From: Alentia gelatinosa
Lineage: Eukaryota > Annelida > Polychaeta > Phyllodocida > Polynoidae
Direction of reading: 5' to 3'
Length of the DNA: 64,000 bases
Assembly (NCBI GenBank): GCA_950022655.1
Contig: OX465591.1
Span: 48,627,048 to 48,691,047, forward strand
This document shows, piece after piece, positions 32,317-43,190 of the stretch; position 1 is the stretch's first letter, and the number at the start of each line of letters is the position of its first letter. The notes under the pieces are model-generated. The model made no database searches, was not told where the DNA came from, and was given only the letters and a program-made list of their open reading frames with translations. Position numbers and translations under genes: made by a program.

Positions 32317-32457
32317 TTCTGTTCGGCACCGTGCCCGTTCTACAGTGAATATCTTTCTTCTTTTTTTTTCTTTTTCTCAGTTAATATCTTACAATGTCTC
32401 AGCAATCCAAACGAGATGGGATCGAGCTCTGACTCTAAACTTGAATGTGTTTCTGAA
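32317..32457. other. Spacer with polypyrimidine-CAG and MITE C companion
   Basis: A long T/C tract ends in TTTTCTCAG (about 32378-32386), which looks like a plus-strand splice acceptor. The following ATGTCTCAG frame closes after 12 codons. 32408-32450 resembles the companion segments of family C elsewhere (GAGATGGGATCGAGCTCTGA). Confidence 0.35.
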
Positions 32458-32601
32458 TTTATCTCACCCTTCACATTGACTAATGGGCTAATATTTGTGA
32501 CACAATCCCCCATTCGATATTTTCCCTAAATATCTCATGGGCGTTGGATACGAGTTCCCAATGTTAAGTCTATGGAGAAAAAATACCAGGCGTGAGATAA
32601 A
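32458..32601. mobile_element. MITE family C copy
   Basis: Ends TTTATCTCACCCTTCACATT and ACCAGGCGTGAGATAAAA; inner CCCAATGTTAAGTCTATGG. In inverse orientation to the copies at 30.2 and 30.5 kb. The next array begins at its right end. Confidence 0.85.
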
Positions 32602-33790
32602 AATCAACACAAGGATCTATCATATACATATCTCATAATGTCTGTGTGTATATAAATCAATACAAGCACCTATCGTATATATATCTCATAATGTCTGTGT
32701 GTATATAAATCAATACAAGGATCTATCTACATATCTCATAATGTCTGTGTGTATATAAATCAATACAAGGATCTATCATATATATCTCATAATGTCTGTG
32801 TGTATATAAATCAATACAAGGATCTATCATATACATATCTCATAATGTCTGTGTATATAAATCAATACAAGGATCTATCGTAGATATCTCATAATGTCTG
32901 TGTGTATATAAATCAATACAAGGATCTATCTACATATCTCATAATGTCTGTGTGTATATAAATCAATACAAGGATCTATCTACATATCTCATAATGTCTG
33001 TGTATGTAAATCAATACAAGGATCTATCTACATATCTCATAATGTCTGTGTATATGTAAATCAATACAAGGATCTATCGTACATATCTCATAATGTCTGT
33101 GTGTATATAAATCAATACAAGGATCTATCGTACATATCTCATAATGTCTGTGTGTATATAAATCAATACAAGGATCTATCTACATATCTCATAATGTCTG
33201 TGTGTATATAAATCAATACAAATATCTATCATATATATCTCATAATGTCTGTGTATATAAATCAATACAAGGATCTATCTATATATCTCATAATGTCTGT
33301 GTGTATATAAATCAATACAAGGATCTATCTATATATCTCATAATGTCTGTGTGTATATAAATCAATACAAGGATCTATCGTACATATCTCATAAGTCTGT
33401 GTATATATAAATCAATACAAATATCTATCATATATATCTCATAATGTCTGTGTGTATATAAATCAATACAAATATCTATCATATATATCTCATAATGTCT
33501 GTGTATATAAATCAATACAAGGATCTATCTATATATCTCATAATGTCTGTGTGTATATAAATCAATACAAGGATCTATCTATATATCTCATAATGTCTGT
33601 GTGTATATAAATCAATACAAGGATCTATCGTACATATCTCATAAGTCTGTGTATATATAAATCAATACAAATATCTATCATATATATCTCATAATGTCTG
33701 TGTGTATATAAATCAATACAAGGATCTATCGTACATATCTCATAATGTCTGTGTATATAAATCAATACAAGGATCTATCTACATATCTCT
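32602..33790. repeat. 44-52-bp AT-rich array, about 25 copies
   Basis: Units of CTCATAATGTCTGTGTGTAT and ATAAATCAATACAAGGATCT, then a variable linker (CATATATAT, CGTACATAT or TACATAT). Blocks of several units are themselves repeated: 33218-33470 and 33465-33710 look almost the same, giving a higher-order repeat of about 246 bp. Confidence 0.93.
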
Positions 33791-34336
33791 GGGGACCACG
33801 AGCCTCCTGTGTGACCCAGATAATGCTGATATGGTTCTCTCCAGTATCTCAGAGGTGGCTCAGTCACAACTACGGACTATCAGGATGTTTATTATGGACT
33901 TTCTCCAAATAATCAAGGATTAAACCACTCCCCGTATTTATAATACTAAAAAAAGATGTTCAGTGACTAACAGATGTACTTCAGATTTTTTTGATTTTTT
34001 TTTTTTTATTCAGGTTAGGTTCGCTTACATAAGTCGTAGCGGTCTGCCACCGTCCCTTTTTTAGCCTTGTATAGCTGTACTACTCGCAGATGGCTGTACT
34101 GAACTCTAATATGGAGGACATATCTCTCTCTATACCGTAGTGTACACTGTACTGGTACAGGCCTATCACTGCGCCCGTCATAGGCACTGCGGGCTGGACA
34201 CCTGGAGTGTTGTAACTCGCGGGTGTTACACGCCAACGGCAAAGAGAAGCACACCCCAGTTATTTAGAGACTTCTCCATCATTCAACCTGCAGCCACCTC
34301 GTGTTTACTCCGAGTACGTAGTATTCACGTGGTCTG
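33791..34336. other. Unique spacer with a short open frame
   Basis: The frame that leaves the array reads LLCDPDNADMVLSSISEVAQ and ends at a stop at 33921. It could be an old exon end, but no splice site or family supports that. A poly-T tract lies at about 33990-34009. Confidence 0.35.
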
Positions 34337-35332
34337 CAGCATGGAGCCAGCCCCGAATTATTATACTCAATGTATCAGCATCTAGCCAGCCCCGAATTAT
34401 TATACTCAATGTATCAGCATCGAGCCAGCCCCGAATTATTATACTCAATGTATCAGCATCGAGCCAGCCCCGAATTATTATACTCAATGTATCAGCATCT
34501 AGCCAGCCCCGAATTATTATACTCAATGTATCAGCATCGAGCCAGCCCCGAATTATTATACTCAATGTATCAGCATCGAGCCAGCCCCGAATTATTATAC
34601 TCAATGTATCAGCATCTAGCCAGCCCCGAATTATTATACTCAATGTATCAGCATCTAGCCAGCCCCGAATTATTATACTCAATGTATCAGCATCGAGCCA
34701 GCCCCGAATTATTATACTCAATGTATCAGCATCGAGCCAGCCCCGAATTATTATACTCAATGTATCAGCATCGAGCCAGCCCCGAATTATTATACTCAAT
34801 GTATCAGCATCTAGCCAGCCCCGAATTATTATACTCAATGTATCAGCATCTAGCCAGCCCCGAATTATTATACTCAATGTATCAGCATCTAGCCAGCCCC
34901 GAATTATTATACTCAATGTATCAGCATCGAGCCAGCCCCGAATTATTATACTCAATGTATCAGCATCTAGCCAGCCCCGAATTATTATACTCAATGTATC
35001 AGCATCTAGCCAGCCCCGAATTATTATACTCAATGTATCAGCATCTAGCCAGCCCCGAATTATTATACTCAATGTATCAGCATCGAGCCAGCCCCGAATT
35101 ATTATACTCAATGTATCAGCATCTAGCCAGCCCCGAATTATTATACTCAATGTATCAGCATCTAGCCAGCCCCGAATTATTATACTCAATGTATCAGCAT
35201 CTAGCCAGCCCCGAATTATTATACTCAATGTATCAGCATCTAGCCAGCCCCGAATTATTATACTCAATGTATCAGCATCGAGCCAGCCCCGAATTATTAT
35301 ACTCAATGTATCAGCATCTAGCCAGCCCCGTA
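34337..35332. repeat. 39-bp array, 25 units, one variable site
   Basis: Units of GTATCAGCATCTAGCCAGCC and CCGAATTATTATACTCAAT. By eye the only difference between full units is T or G in CATC(T/G)AGCC. In order from 34371 the runs are T1 G2 T1 G2 T2 G3 T3 G1 T3 G1 T4 G1 T1. Both strands are open (plus 321 aa, minus 357 aa) because 39 is a multiple of three. Confidence 0.97.
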
Positions 35333-35470
35333 TAATCAAACTCAACGTACCCATGAAACTTCTACGACACAACCCCAAATTATCATACTCAATGTATCCC
35401 CACCGCTTCTACGACACAGCTCCAAATTATCATAGTTGATGTATACACACAGCATCTAAGACATGCCCCA
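35333..35470. repeat. Degraded edge of the 39-bp array
   Basis: Two or three strongly diverged units (CCCCAAATTATCATACTCAA and CTCCAAATTATCATAGTTGA) separated by CTTCTACGACACA. The contrast with the homogeneous core is sharp. Confidence 0.75.
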
Positions 35471-35930
35471 AAATTATGTTCCCTGCATCCACAACTGCAA
35501 GTTACACAGTATCTATTACACACAAAAGATTCCCACTACTCAACATAGAATACTCAAAGGTCACAAGAACTGGGACTCACGTGTTTGACAATGTCGCACA
35601 TTTAGCGAGAGATGCTACGTGGTGAGGGTCTTCGGCATTGATGTCTTTACTGTGAGCTGCTCAGTGGAGGTTGTGCTGTATCTCTACATAGTGAGTGTGT
35701 CTTCTGTGTCGATGTGAATCTTTACTGTGAACTGCTCAGTGGGAGAATGTATTTAGTAACTCCGGTGAGTAGGTGGCAGAGCACTGCCTGCTGGGTCCCT
35801 GACTGAGTGTAAGTATATGCTAACAGTAAGTTAGGTACAAGTGTTGGGTGTCTGCCAACTAGGTGGCCATTACATTGATCATGTGACGTATGTATGTCAA
35901 GGAACGGGGAAAATAGCATCCCACATGGAC
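35471..35930. other. Unique spacer with an ~80-bp duplication
   Basis: TTTACTGTGAGCTGCTCAGT (35647) and TTTACTGTGAACTGCTCAGT (about 35731) mark a direct repeat. No gene evidence. Confidence 0.4.
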
Positions 35931-35934
35931 CATG

Positions 35935-36597
35935 TGAACGGCCTCCGCCAACCCAGCACAACCACATGGAAAGTGTGGACGGCCTCCACCGACCCAGCAC
36001 AACCACATGCAAAGTGTGGACGGCCTCCACCAACCCAGCACAACCACAACCAAAGTGTGGACGGCCTCCACCAACCCAGCACAACCACATGCAAAGTGTA
36101 GACGGCCTCTACCAACCCAGCACAACCACATGCAAAGTGTGGACGGCCTCTACCAACCCAGCACAACCACATGCAAAGTGTGGACGGCCTCCACCAACCC
36201 AGCACAACCACATGCAAAGTGTAGACGGCCTCTACCAACCCAGCACAACCACATGCAAAGTGTGGACGGCCTCTACCAACCCAGCACAACCACATGCAAA
36301 GTGTAGACGGCCTCTACCAACCCAGCACAACCACATGCAAAGTGTGGACGGCCTCCACCAACCCAGCACAACCACATGCAAAGTGTGGACGGCCTCCACC
36401 AACCCAGCACAACCACATGCAAAGTGTAGACGGCCTCTACCAACCCAGCACAACCACATGCAAAGTGTAGACGGCCTCCACCGACCCAGCACAACCACAT
36501 GCAAAGTGTGGACGGCCTCTACCAACCCAGCACAACCACATGCAAAGTGTGGACTACCTCCACCAACCCAGCATAACCACATGCAAAGTGTGGACGG
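35935..36597. repeat. 41-bp array, about 16 copies
   Basis: Units of ACGGCCTCCACCAACCCAGC and ACAACCACATGCAAAGTGTGG. Main variants: CTCCACC/CTCTACC and GTGTGGA/GTGTAGA. Three units make a 123-bp open period, so frames over 250 codons appear on both strands; these are artefacts. Confidence 0.95.
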
Positions 36598-36667
36598 AGC
36601 CATTGCTTTGTACTGTACTGTAAGGTCCTGTATGTCATTGTCCTGTACATAATGTCTGTATCTATTT

Positions 36668-36915
36668 TTTGTTTATTTGTTTGTTTGTTTGTTTGTTACG
36701 GTAGTTTAACGTCCAATTTGTTCAATTAGACTTACTTTTGGGTTTGACCGAATCTATGAGATGAATGTAGGTAGAAATCTCACCCCTACACATTTACCAA
36801 GGTGAGAGTTCTTTTACTTCCCACACCACATAGACATGGTAGGAGAAGGATTGGCCCTTGATATAGCAGTAAATGTACCACTGCTGGAGAGGAAGGAGAA
36901 AGGTGGCTGGTTCCT
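36668..36915 (-). mobile_element. SINE copy with complete 3' end
   Basis: On the minus strand: body from CCACTTTCTCC...CAGCAGTGGTACATTTACTG through AAGGCCAATCCTTCTCCTAC, TAAAAGAACTCTCACCTTGG and GGGGTGAGATTTCTACCTAC, ending AATTGGACGTTAAACTACCG plus (CAAA)n at 36668-36696. The simple tail identifies the 3' end of a SINE. The tRNA head seen at 51.5 kb is absent here. Confidence 0.8.
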
Positions 36916-37605
36916 GGCAAACCCCTGTGTATGATTTCCTGCACTTTTGAAACAAGTTTTTTTGTTATTTTTGGCGCCTGCAGAATGCATTGACATGGAT
37001 TTTACAAACACTGGCTGTTCTATTAGTTAGAACTAATGGAAAGGTAGGAAATTACTGTCATTTTACTGCATTTTGCCTCAGGAAACTGTCTACCACAAAA
37101 TCAGAAACAGTCAACCTATATTTATAAGCAAAACGGCTGCTGAGCTGAGATGTACATTTTTGGTCGACCAGTTAGCCTAGGTCTCTATGGGACTGCTCTA
37201 TGACTGTCTGCACCGCTTCACAGTCAGAGCCTCTCGGACTAACAACACTGACAGTGAAGTCCCTCTTCACCGTCTTACTGCGTATTACTGCGCAGAAACT
37301 GCCCCCCCCCCCCCCCACACACACACACACACACCACACTCACTGATAACGATGGCCTGAGGTAACGGTACTTTGTTATCCTACCCCTAATGAATAACGC
37401 AATTGGCTAAACTTTGAGTGATTTTTTTTTAACAAGGTAGCATCGGCTTGACACAGATGTTTCTACTGCCACATACTAAACATTGAGTGAATGTATTCCA
37501 TGGAGCATGGCATCAAATGTTTTGTTATGCAACTGTTCATTTGATCTAAAACTCATGGAGATGGGGTAGGATGGATACGCAACGACCCAGGTGAGAATCA
37601 ATTTG
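36916..37605. other. Unique spacer with C tract and (CA)n
   Basis: A C homopolymer followed by (CA)n lies at about 37302-37335. No gene evidence. Confidence 0.4.
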
Positions 37606-37609
37606 GATT

Positions 37610-38278
37610 TAAACCCGTACTGCTACTCGTAGTTAATATGACAACTCGTAGTTAATATCACACCTCGTAGTTAATATTACACCTCGTAGTTAAGATCACA
37701 ACTCGTAGTTAATATCACAACTCGTAGTTAATATTACAACTCGTAGTTAATACCACACCTCGTAGTTAATATGACAACTCGTAGTTAATATTACACCTCG
37801 TAGTTAAGATCACAACTCGTAGTTAATATCACAACTTGTAGTTAATACCACACCTCGTAGTTAATATTACAACTCGTAGTTAATATTACAACTAATGGTT
37901 AATATCACAACTCGTAGTTAATATCACAACTTGTAGTTAATATTACAACTCGTAGTTAATACCACACCTCGTAGTTAATATTAAAACTCGTAGTTAATAA
38001 TACAACTCGTAGTTAATATCACAACTCGTAGTTAATACCACACCTCGTAGTTAATATTACAACTCGTAGTTAATATTACAACTAATGGTTAATAACACAA
38101 CTCGTAGTTAATATGACAACTCGTAGTTAAGATTACAACTCGTAGTTCAGATTACAACTCGTAGTTAAGATTACAACTCGTAGTTAATATGACAACTCGT
38201 AGTTAATATTACAACTCATAGTTCAGATTACAACTCGTAGTTAAGATCACAACTCGTAGTTAATACCACACCTCGTAG
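37610..38278. repeat. 20-bp array, about 33 copies
   Basis: Units of ACTCGTAGTTAATATCACAA with variants ATTACAAC, ACCACACC and AAGATCAC. Groups of units recur in the same order (ACCACACC-ATTACAAC-ATTACAACTAATGG near 37840 and 38030), showing block duplication. Confidence 0.95.
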
Positions 38279-38820
38279 CTATGCTCTGTACTAACTGGTC
38301 AACATTGGGGCCAGGCGGAGGATTTTGCTGATTACGACTTCTAAGAAAACTGCTGCTATTCTGAGTGGCGGGGCGCCATTTGGCGGATGACGGTCTCACA
38401 AAACGCGTCTAGATTAACTCTCTCCTCCCTCCCCTCACCCTGCCCGCATTCCCCGTCTGTGTGTGTGTCTGGGGGGTCAGGGATTATCACACACACTCAA
38501 AGTACGTCAAGCGTGACCGCCCATCACAACCAGCCAATCAGAGGCCGCCTTACGGAGGGTGTGTCGGCGGCCTCAGTCACAGCCAGTATGTTGGTGGGTG
38601 GGCGGGCGGGGTTATGAGGGGAGGGGGTCGCTATGTGTATGTTATGTCTACTTCAGTATCAAGGTATAAGAAAAACCCTAAAAATAAACGACGACTCCCG
38701 GCGTTCAATGATAATCAGCCACGTTTTTAATCTGGGAACGTAGGAGGGGATGCTACAGGTACATGTAATAACCAACGACAAAAACAAACTGTTGACATTA
38801 CAAACGGGAGTGACATTACA

Positions 38821-38851
<31 letters not shown>

Positions 38852-38950
38852 ACACACCTACATACTTAGAGGGCGGCGCGACTCGCGGTTTGCCTGAACC
38901 GGTTTACACCGGTCACAGGTCACAGTATGTGTGTCTTCTGTGTTTATAAA
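38279..38950. promoter_or_regulatory. CpG-rich segment with CCAAT and E2F/YY1-like motifs (tentative)
   Basis: GGGCGCCATTTGGCGG (about 38368-38383) and CAGCCAATCAGAGG (about 38530-38543) lie in CpG-dense sequence with no TATA box. A C tract and (CA)n follow (38820-38858). No transcript frame can be attached. Confidence 0.3.
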
Positions 38951-38953
38951 CAT

Positions 38954-39335
38954 TGCACCATGTCAGCAGCATGGTAGCAATGTCACCACATGTTACCAAT
39001 GTCACCTTCATACTACCAACGTCACCATGTTACCAATGTCAGCACCATGATACCAATGTCACCACAATGTTAACAATGTCACCACAATGTCACCAAGGTC
39101 ACCGCAATGTTACCAATGTCACCAAATGTTACCAAGGTCACCACAATGTTACCAATGTCACCACAATGTTAACAATGTCACCATAATGTCACCACCATGT
39201 TACCAATGTCACCACAATGTTAACAATGTCACACAATGTTAACAATGTCACACAATGTCAGCACCATGATACCAATGTCACCATCATGTTAACAATGTCA
39301 CCACAATTTTAGCAATGTCACCACCATGTTAGCAC
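38954..39335. repeat. ~20-bp array (ACCAATGTCACCACAATGTT)
   Basis: About 18 loosely conserved units with ATGTTA, ATGATA and ATGTCA variants. Confidence 0.9.
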
Positions 39336-39605
39336 AATGTTGGATGGACAGAGAGGGATGGACAGATGGATGGACAGAGGGCCAGAAAGAGGGATGGACA
39401 GATGGGTAGACAGGTGGACAAAGAGGGATGGGCGGAGTGACAGAGGGACAGACATGTTTGTCAATCAGTACGGAGGGGGGAAGGGAGAGGGGTTTATATA
39501 TAGGTGAATGAATGAATACATGGATGAAGAAATGAATGAAGAAATGGACCGGCCGACGGGTAAAAGAAGGACTCAAACACACTCCTCATTGATAAGAATG
39601 TCCTA
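39336..39605. repeat. Purine-rich GGATGGACAGA repeats
   Basis: Irregular GGATGGACAGA(G/T)(A/G)G and GAATGAA motifs; degenerate low-complexity sequence. Confidence 0.6.
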
Positions 39606-40030
39606 GAATCAGTCCATGTTGTCACACTGTGACGTCACTGAGAATCAGTCCACGTTGTCACACTGTGACGTCACTGAGAATCAGTCCACGTTGTCACACT
39701 GTGACGTCACTGAGAATCAGTCCATGCTGTCACACTGTGACGTCACTGAGAATCAGTCCACGTTGTCACACTGTGACGTCACTGAGAATCAGTCCACGTT
39801 GTCACACTGTGACGTCACTGAGAATCAGTCCATGCTGTCACACTGTGACGTCACTGAGAATCAGTCCATGCTGTCACACTGTGACGTCACTGAGAATCAG
39901 TCCACGTTGTCACACTGTGACGTCACTGAGAATCAGTCCATGCTGTCACACTGTGACGTCACTGAGAATCAGTCCATGCTGTCACGCTGTCACGTCACTG
40001 AGAATCAGTCCACGTTGTCACACTGTGCTC
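39606..40030. repeat. 36-bp array carrying a CRE in each unit, 11-12 copies
   Basis: Units of TGACGTCACTGAGAATCAGT, CCA(C/T)G(T/C)TGTCACACTG. TGACGTCA occurs at 39630 and then every 36 bp to 39954 (ten perfect copies); the next unit reads TCACGTCA at 39990. An eleventh perfect copy lies outside the array at 40075-40082. Variable sites are almost entirely in the CCA(C/T)G(T/C)TG block, not in the CRE. Confidence 0.95.
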
Positions 40031-40111
40031 GGGGTGTGACCCGGAAACCTGCCTGCCGGACGCTGACCGCGGTGTGACGTCACACAGGATACTGCGTGGT
40101 GAGGGCGGTGT

Positions 40112-40277
40112 ACGAGCGTACATGTACGATCTAGGTCGACGTTATCTAACACTTATGGACGACTTTATGGACAGCTAAGTCTGTCTGAGCGAACGGACTT
40201 AAAAGATATTACTAAATGATAACCCTTGTATGAGGTACAGAGAAGGGTCTTCATGTACGACCCTAGATTATTAAACG
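40112..40277 (-). mobile_element. MITE family B, reversed partial copy
   Basis: The reverse complement begins CTGGGGGCCCGTTTAATAAT and follows 27698-27850 through GGTCGTACATGAAGA, TACAAGGGTTA and GTCCATAA(A/G)GTCGTCCATAA. The far TIR is truncated to GATCGTACATGTACG. Confidence 0.75.
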
Positions 40278-41190
40278 GGCCCCCAGTGTACAGCCCTGGA
40301 CCTTTTTATTTAGTAACGACAGTCGTTAGTAACAATTTACTAAGATCGGCCAACGAATGTACGACAGTTTGGACGACGAAAGATGGCAGGTGTCCTATAG
40401 ACCCAGTCGTAGCGCACCAGGGGTGATCGGCGCTAAAACAGTCGTTCAGGATGAGTGTCTTAGAAAAACCATAGAAGCAGGCATGGCGCTTTTCAGTCAT
40501 GACAATCGTTATAAGCGGTAACTAAAATCGCAGAGCATCACAGTAGGTTATGCACAAGTCAGCTGAGCGATGCAGTGTCTGCATTTTTCACATTTTCAGT
40601 CAAATATTTCTCAAGATCAAGTTGTCCACAAGAAAATTATGAAATCTGGGATATAGGTACACCATATATATTGAACCCCTTGCTCCAAATATTTTTTGAA
40701 TTTCAATAAGTTTTAACATCTGAAAAAAAGACCTATAACCTACCATTATCCCTGAATGACATGTCTAACTTTGTCGTTGGTCGTGGCAGTTTGGGCGACT
40801 ATTTCAACGACAATACCCTACGATTATCACTACTATAGTAGTTATATCTACTCTCAACCTGAAAACGGTACTTAAAAACCAGAACTCAAATAAACATAAC
40901 CTAGACTCAACACTAAACCCCATACGCCTGCGTAGTTAGAAACAACCCTACCCAAATGATAAAAAAAGAGCAATATTAAATATAGGACAGGCCAAACCTA
41001 AACCTAAGCTAGTTGACAACGGTAAACAACAACTTAAACGTAATATCCACAGAATAACCAGGATACACAGATCCTCGCTGTCATCTCGGTATTCTCCTCT
41101 TGAATCAATCTTGAACTCACGATGACACATGTACTTAATAAACTAGGAGTAAATGGCATGTTCATCATTGATGAATGAGCGTGCAATTAT
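40278..41190. other. Unique spacer, no supported gene
   Basis: Several short frames without recognisable domains. Mostly AT-rich from 40.55 kb. Confidence 0.4.
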
Positions 41191-41191
41191 A

Positions 41192-41560
41192 AATGAATGA
41201 CAACCAAAAGGTTTGGGTTACATTCAGTCTATGGATAGTTTTCTGTGACCTAATGGAACCCAGTCAACCTGCTATTTCTGCAACCACCTGAGTCTAGGAT
41301 CAAACAATATCAAGGTCAAGCACCAGTGGGTCAATGAGGTATTTCAGTCTCTAGTGATTGGTCATGGTCAACTGAGCATGCTTCTAAGATCCTGAGACAC
41401 TGGCACCCTGCTCCTTTCACACTATCACAATGAATAGCACGCAGATAGTGAAGGGATAGTTTTCTGGCAGCACGCTGAAAGTGTATATATGTGACTACTC
41501 TAACCTCTAGGTCTCTAGATGATGTATATAGGCGTGCAAGCACGCTCTAATAACTGACCT
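41192..41560. repeat. Dispersed repeat G, copy 2
   Basis: Longer relative of 30738-30975, with about 115 extra bp between CTGAGTCTAGG and CACTATCACAATGAATAGCA. The extra block (GGTCATGGTCAACTGAGCAT) may be an insertion here or a deletion there. Confidence 0.75.
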
Positions 41561-41639
41561 GACATCAGCTTACCGATTGTTCTGGCTGGAAGCCATCCAG
41601 AAAGTACGTATGCAGAATTTCCGAAATTCCAGAACCCCC

Positions 41640-41805
41640 ACCCCCCCCCCTCTCCCAATCTTGTACGCAATAGAATAAAGAGGGAGCATACGCAAAATTT
41701 ATTGACCCCCCCCCCCCCCCCCTCAGTGCGTACGTACATTATGGATGGCCCCTTGTAAAGAAGCCAGGCCTACGTGCCTAGAACAAACCAAGGTTAAATA
41801 AATGA
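41640..41805. repeat. Dispersed repeat E, copy 2
   Basis: Homologous to 23105-23268 with two C homopolymers (about 41639-41650 and 41706-41722). It ends AGGTTAAATAAATGAACAAT. Confidence 0.65.
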
Positions 41806-41881
41806 ACAATAAACAGATAAATAACTAGTGGGTGTCAGAGGGGAGTGTGGGAGGCCGAGGGAACAGCACACGAACTGACGA

Positions 41882-42070
41882 CCAGGAACCCGTTTACTAG
41901 ACGGGATAATCGTTAATAGCGACCATTTTGAGGCCCTCGTCTAATCATCATACATTTGGCACTAATTATCGAACCGTTGAGGCCAATGGTCGTTGTATTC
42001 ATCTTGAAACCCATCTTGGATTTTTAATAAACGCTATTAACGATTATCTCGTCTAAGAACGGGTCCCTGG
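41882..42070. mobile_element. MITE family F, full copy
   Basis: Ends CCAGGAACCCGTTTACTAGA and TCTAAGAACGGGTCCCTGG; subterminal GATAATCGTTAATAGCG pairs with CGCTATTAACGATTATC. TIRs of about 45 bp in 189 bp. The CAGGGACCCGTT end resembles hAT-type termini. Confidence 0.85.
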
Positions 42071-42159
42071 AGACATGCCACAAACACAGTCCGCTGGACA
42101 CAGGTGAGGGCTGCGAGGAATTGGCGCCTTGAGTCTTTTACCGTTTGAGCCTCCTGTCA

Positions 42160-42602
42160 GCGCGAAAACGTGGACGCCTCGAGCCTACCCCGTGCACGCC
42201 TTGAGCCCACCCCGTGGACGCCTTGAGCCCACTCCGTGGACGCCTTGAGCCCACCCCGTGGACGCCTCGAGCCCACCCCGTGGACGCCTCGAGCCCACCC
42301 CGTGGACGCCTCGAGCCCACCCCGTGGACGCCTCGAGCCCACCCCGTGGACGCCTCGAGCCCACCCCGTGGACGCCTCGAGCCCACCCCGTGGACGCCTC
42401 GAGCCCACCCCGTGGACGCCTCGAGCTCACCCCGTGGACGCCTTGAGCCTACCCCGTGGACGCCTTGAGCCCACCCCGTGGATGCCTTGAGCCCACCCCG
42501 TGGACGCCTTGAGCCCACCCCGTGGACGCCTTGAGCCCACTCTGTGAACGCCTTGAACCTATCCCGTGGATGCCTTGAGCCTACCCCGTGAACACCTTGA
42601 GC
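42160..42602. repeat. 22-bp array, forward block, about 20 copies
   Basis: Units of GTGGACGCCTCGAGCCCACC plus CC. The central units carry CTCGAG (XhoI-like palindrome), the outer ones CTTGAG. Frames on both strands are artefacts with a 66-bp open period. Confidence 0.95.
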
Positions 42603-42721
42603 CTATTCCATTTTAGTTCCTATTGGCGGGTTAGGGTCAGAAAAGGGTTGGGTAAGGGTTGTGGTTGTATATATATGACTATAAACCAGTATAAGTGCAC
42701 TTTTCAAAGTTTTTACATCTA
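42603..42721. other. Spacer between inverted arrays
   Basis: Contains GGGTTAGGGTCAG and GGGTTGGGTAAGGGTTG, loosely like TTAGGG telomere repeats, but too short and degenerate to call telomeric. Confidence 0.5.
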
Positions 42722-42880
42722 GAGGCTCAAGGCCACCAAAACAGGGTAGGCTCAAGGCGTCCACAGGGTAGGCTCAAGGCGTCCACGGGGTAGGCTCAAG
42801 GCATCCACAGAAAGGCTCAAGGCGTCCACAGAAAGGCTCAAGGCGTCCCGGGCTCAAATCGTCCCGGGCTCAAGGCGTCA
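42722..42880. repeat. 22-bp array, inverted block, about 7 copies
   Basis: GGTAGGCTCAAGGCGTCCAC units are the reverse complement of GTGGACGCCTTGAGCCTACC in the forward block. The two blocks face each other across about 120 bp. Confidence 0.93.
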
Positions 42881-43190
42881 ATGAACCAGGGCTGCGGACA
42901 CCTGTACTGGCCGACACTGGCCGACGACGTTAATCAGACGGTGAGGAGTTCTCACATCTCACGTCTCACGTCGTATCTCCGTCGTATCTCCGTCTTATCT
43001 GTGAGACACTCTGCTGTGGTTGCGCAGTTCTCCTTATCGGCGGACATTCCAAGGCGCTCCGGAGACATGGCGTTATCACAGGGTTATCAGGAGGCAGTGA
43101 GGACCAGCGTGAGGCAGGTGAGTGAGACGCACGCATACGCAGAAAGACCTAACCTGGGAGATTAATCATCCGTGACCACCTGAGTAGATG
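42881..43190. other. CpG-rich unique segment
   Basis: A 94-aa plus frame (42881-43165) has no recognised domain. GTATCTCCGTCGTATCTCCG is a small repeat. Confidence 0.4.

Noticed and set aside
32374..32440. Splice acceptor followed by a coding exon (ATGTCTCAG...)
   Set aside because: The frame closes after 12 codons inside MITE-associated sequence.
33791..33923. Short frame after the AT-rich array as a terminal exon
   Set aside because: No convincing acceptor, polyadenylation signal or protein family.
34305..35378. 321- and 357-codon frames over the 39-bp array
   Set aside because: Both strands are open because the unit is 39 bp without stops; the one variable site changes the residue on the plus strand. 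Treated as minisatellite.
35894..36652. 252-codon frame rich in Thr/Gln/His
   Set aside because: Product of the 41-bp array with a 123-bp open period; overlapping frames on both strands.
37610..38278. CRISPR-like regular repeat
   Set aside because: Plain 20-bp tandem repeat without spacers, in a eukaryotic context.
42620..42660. Interstitial telomere repeat
   Set aside because: Only two or three degenerate GGGTTAGGG-like phrases.
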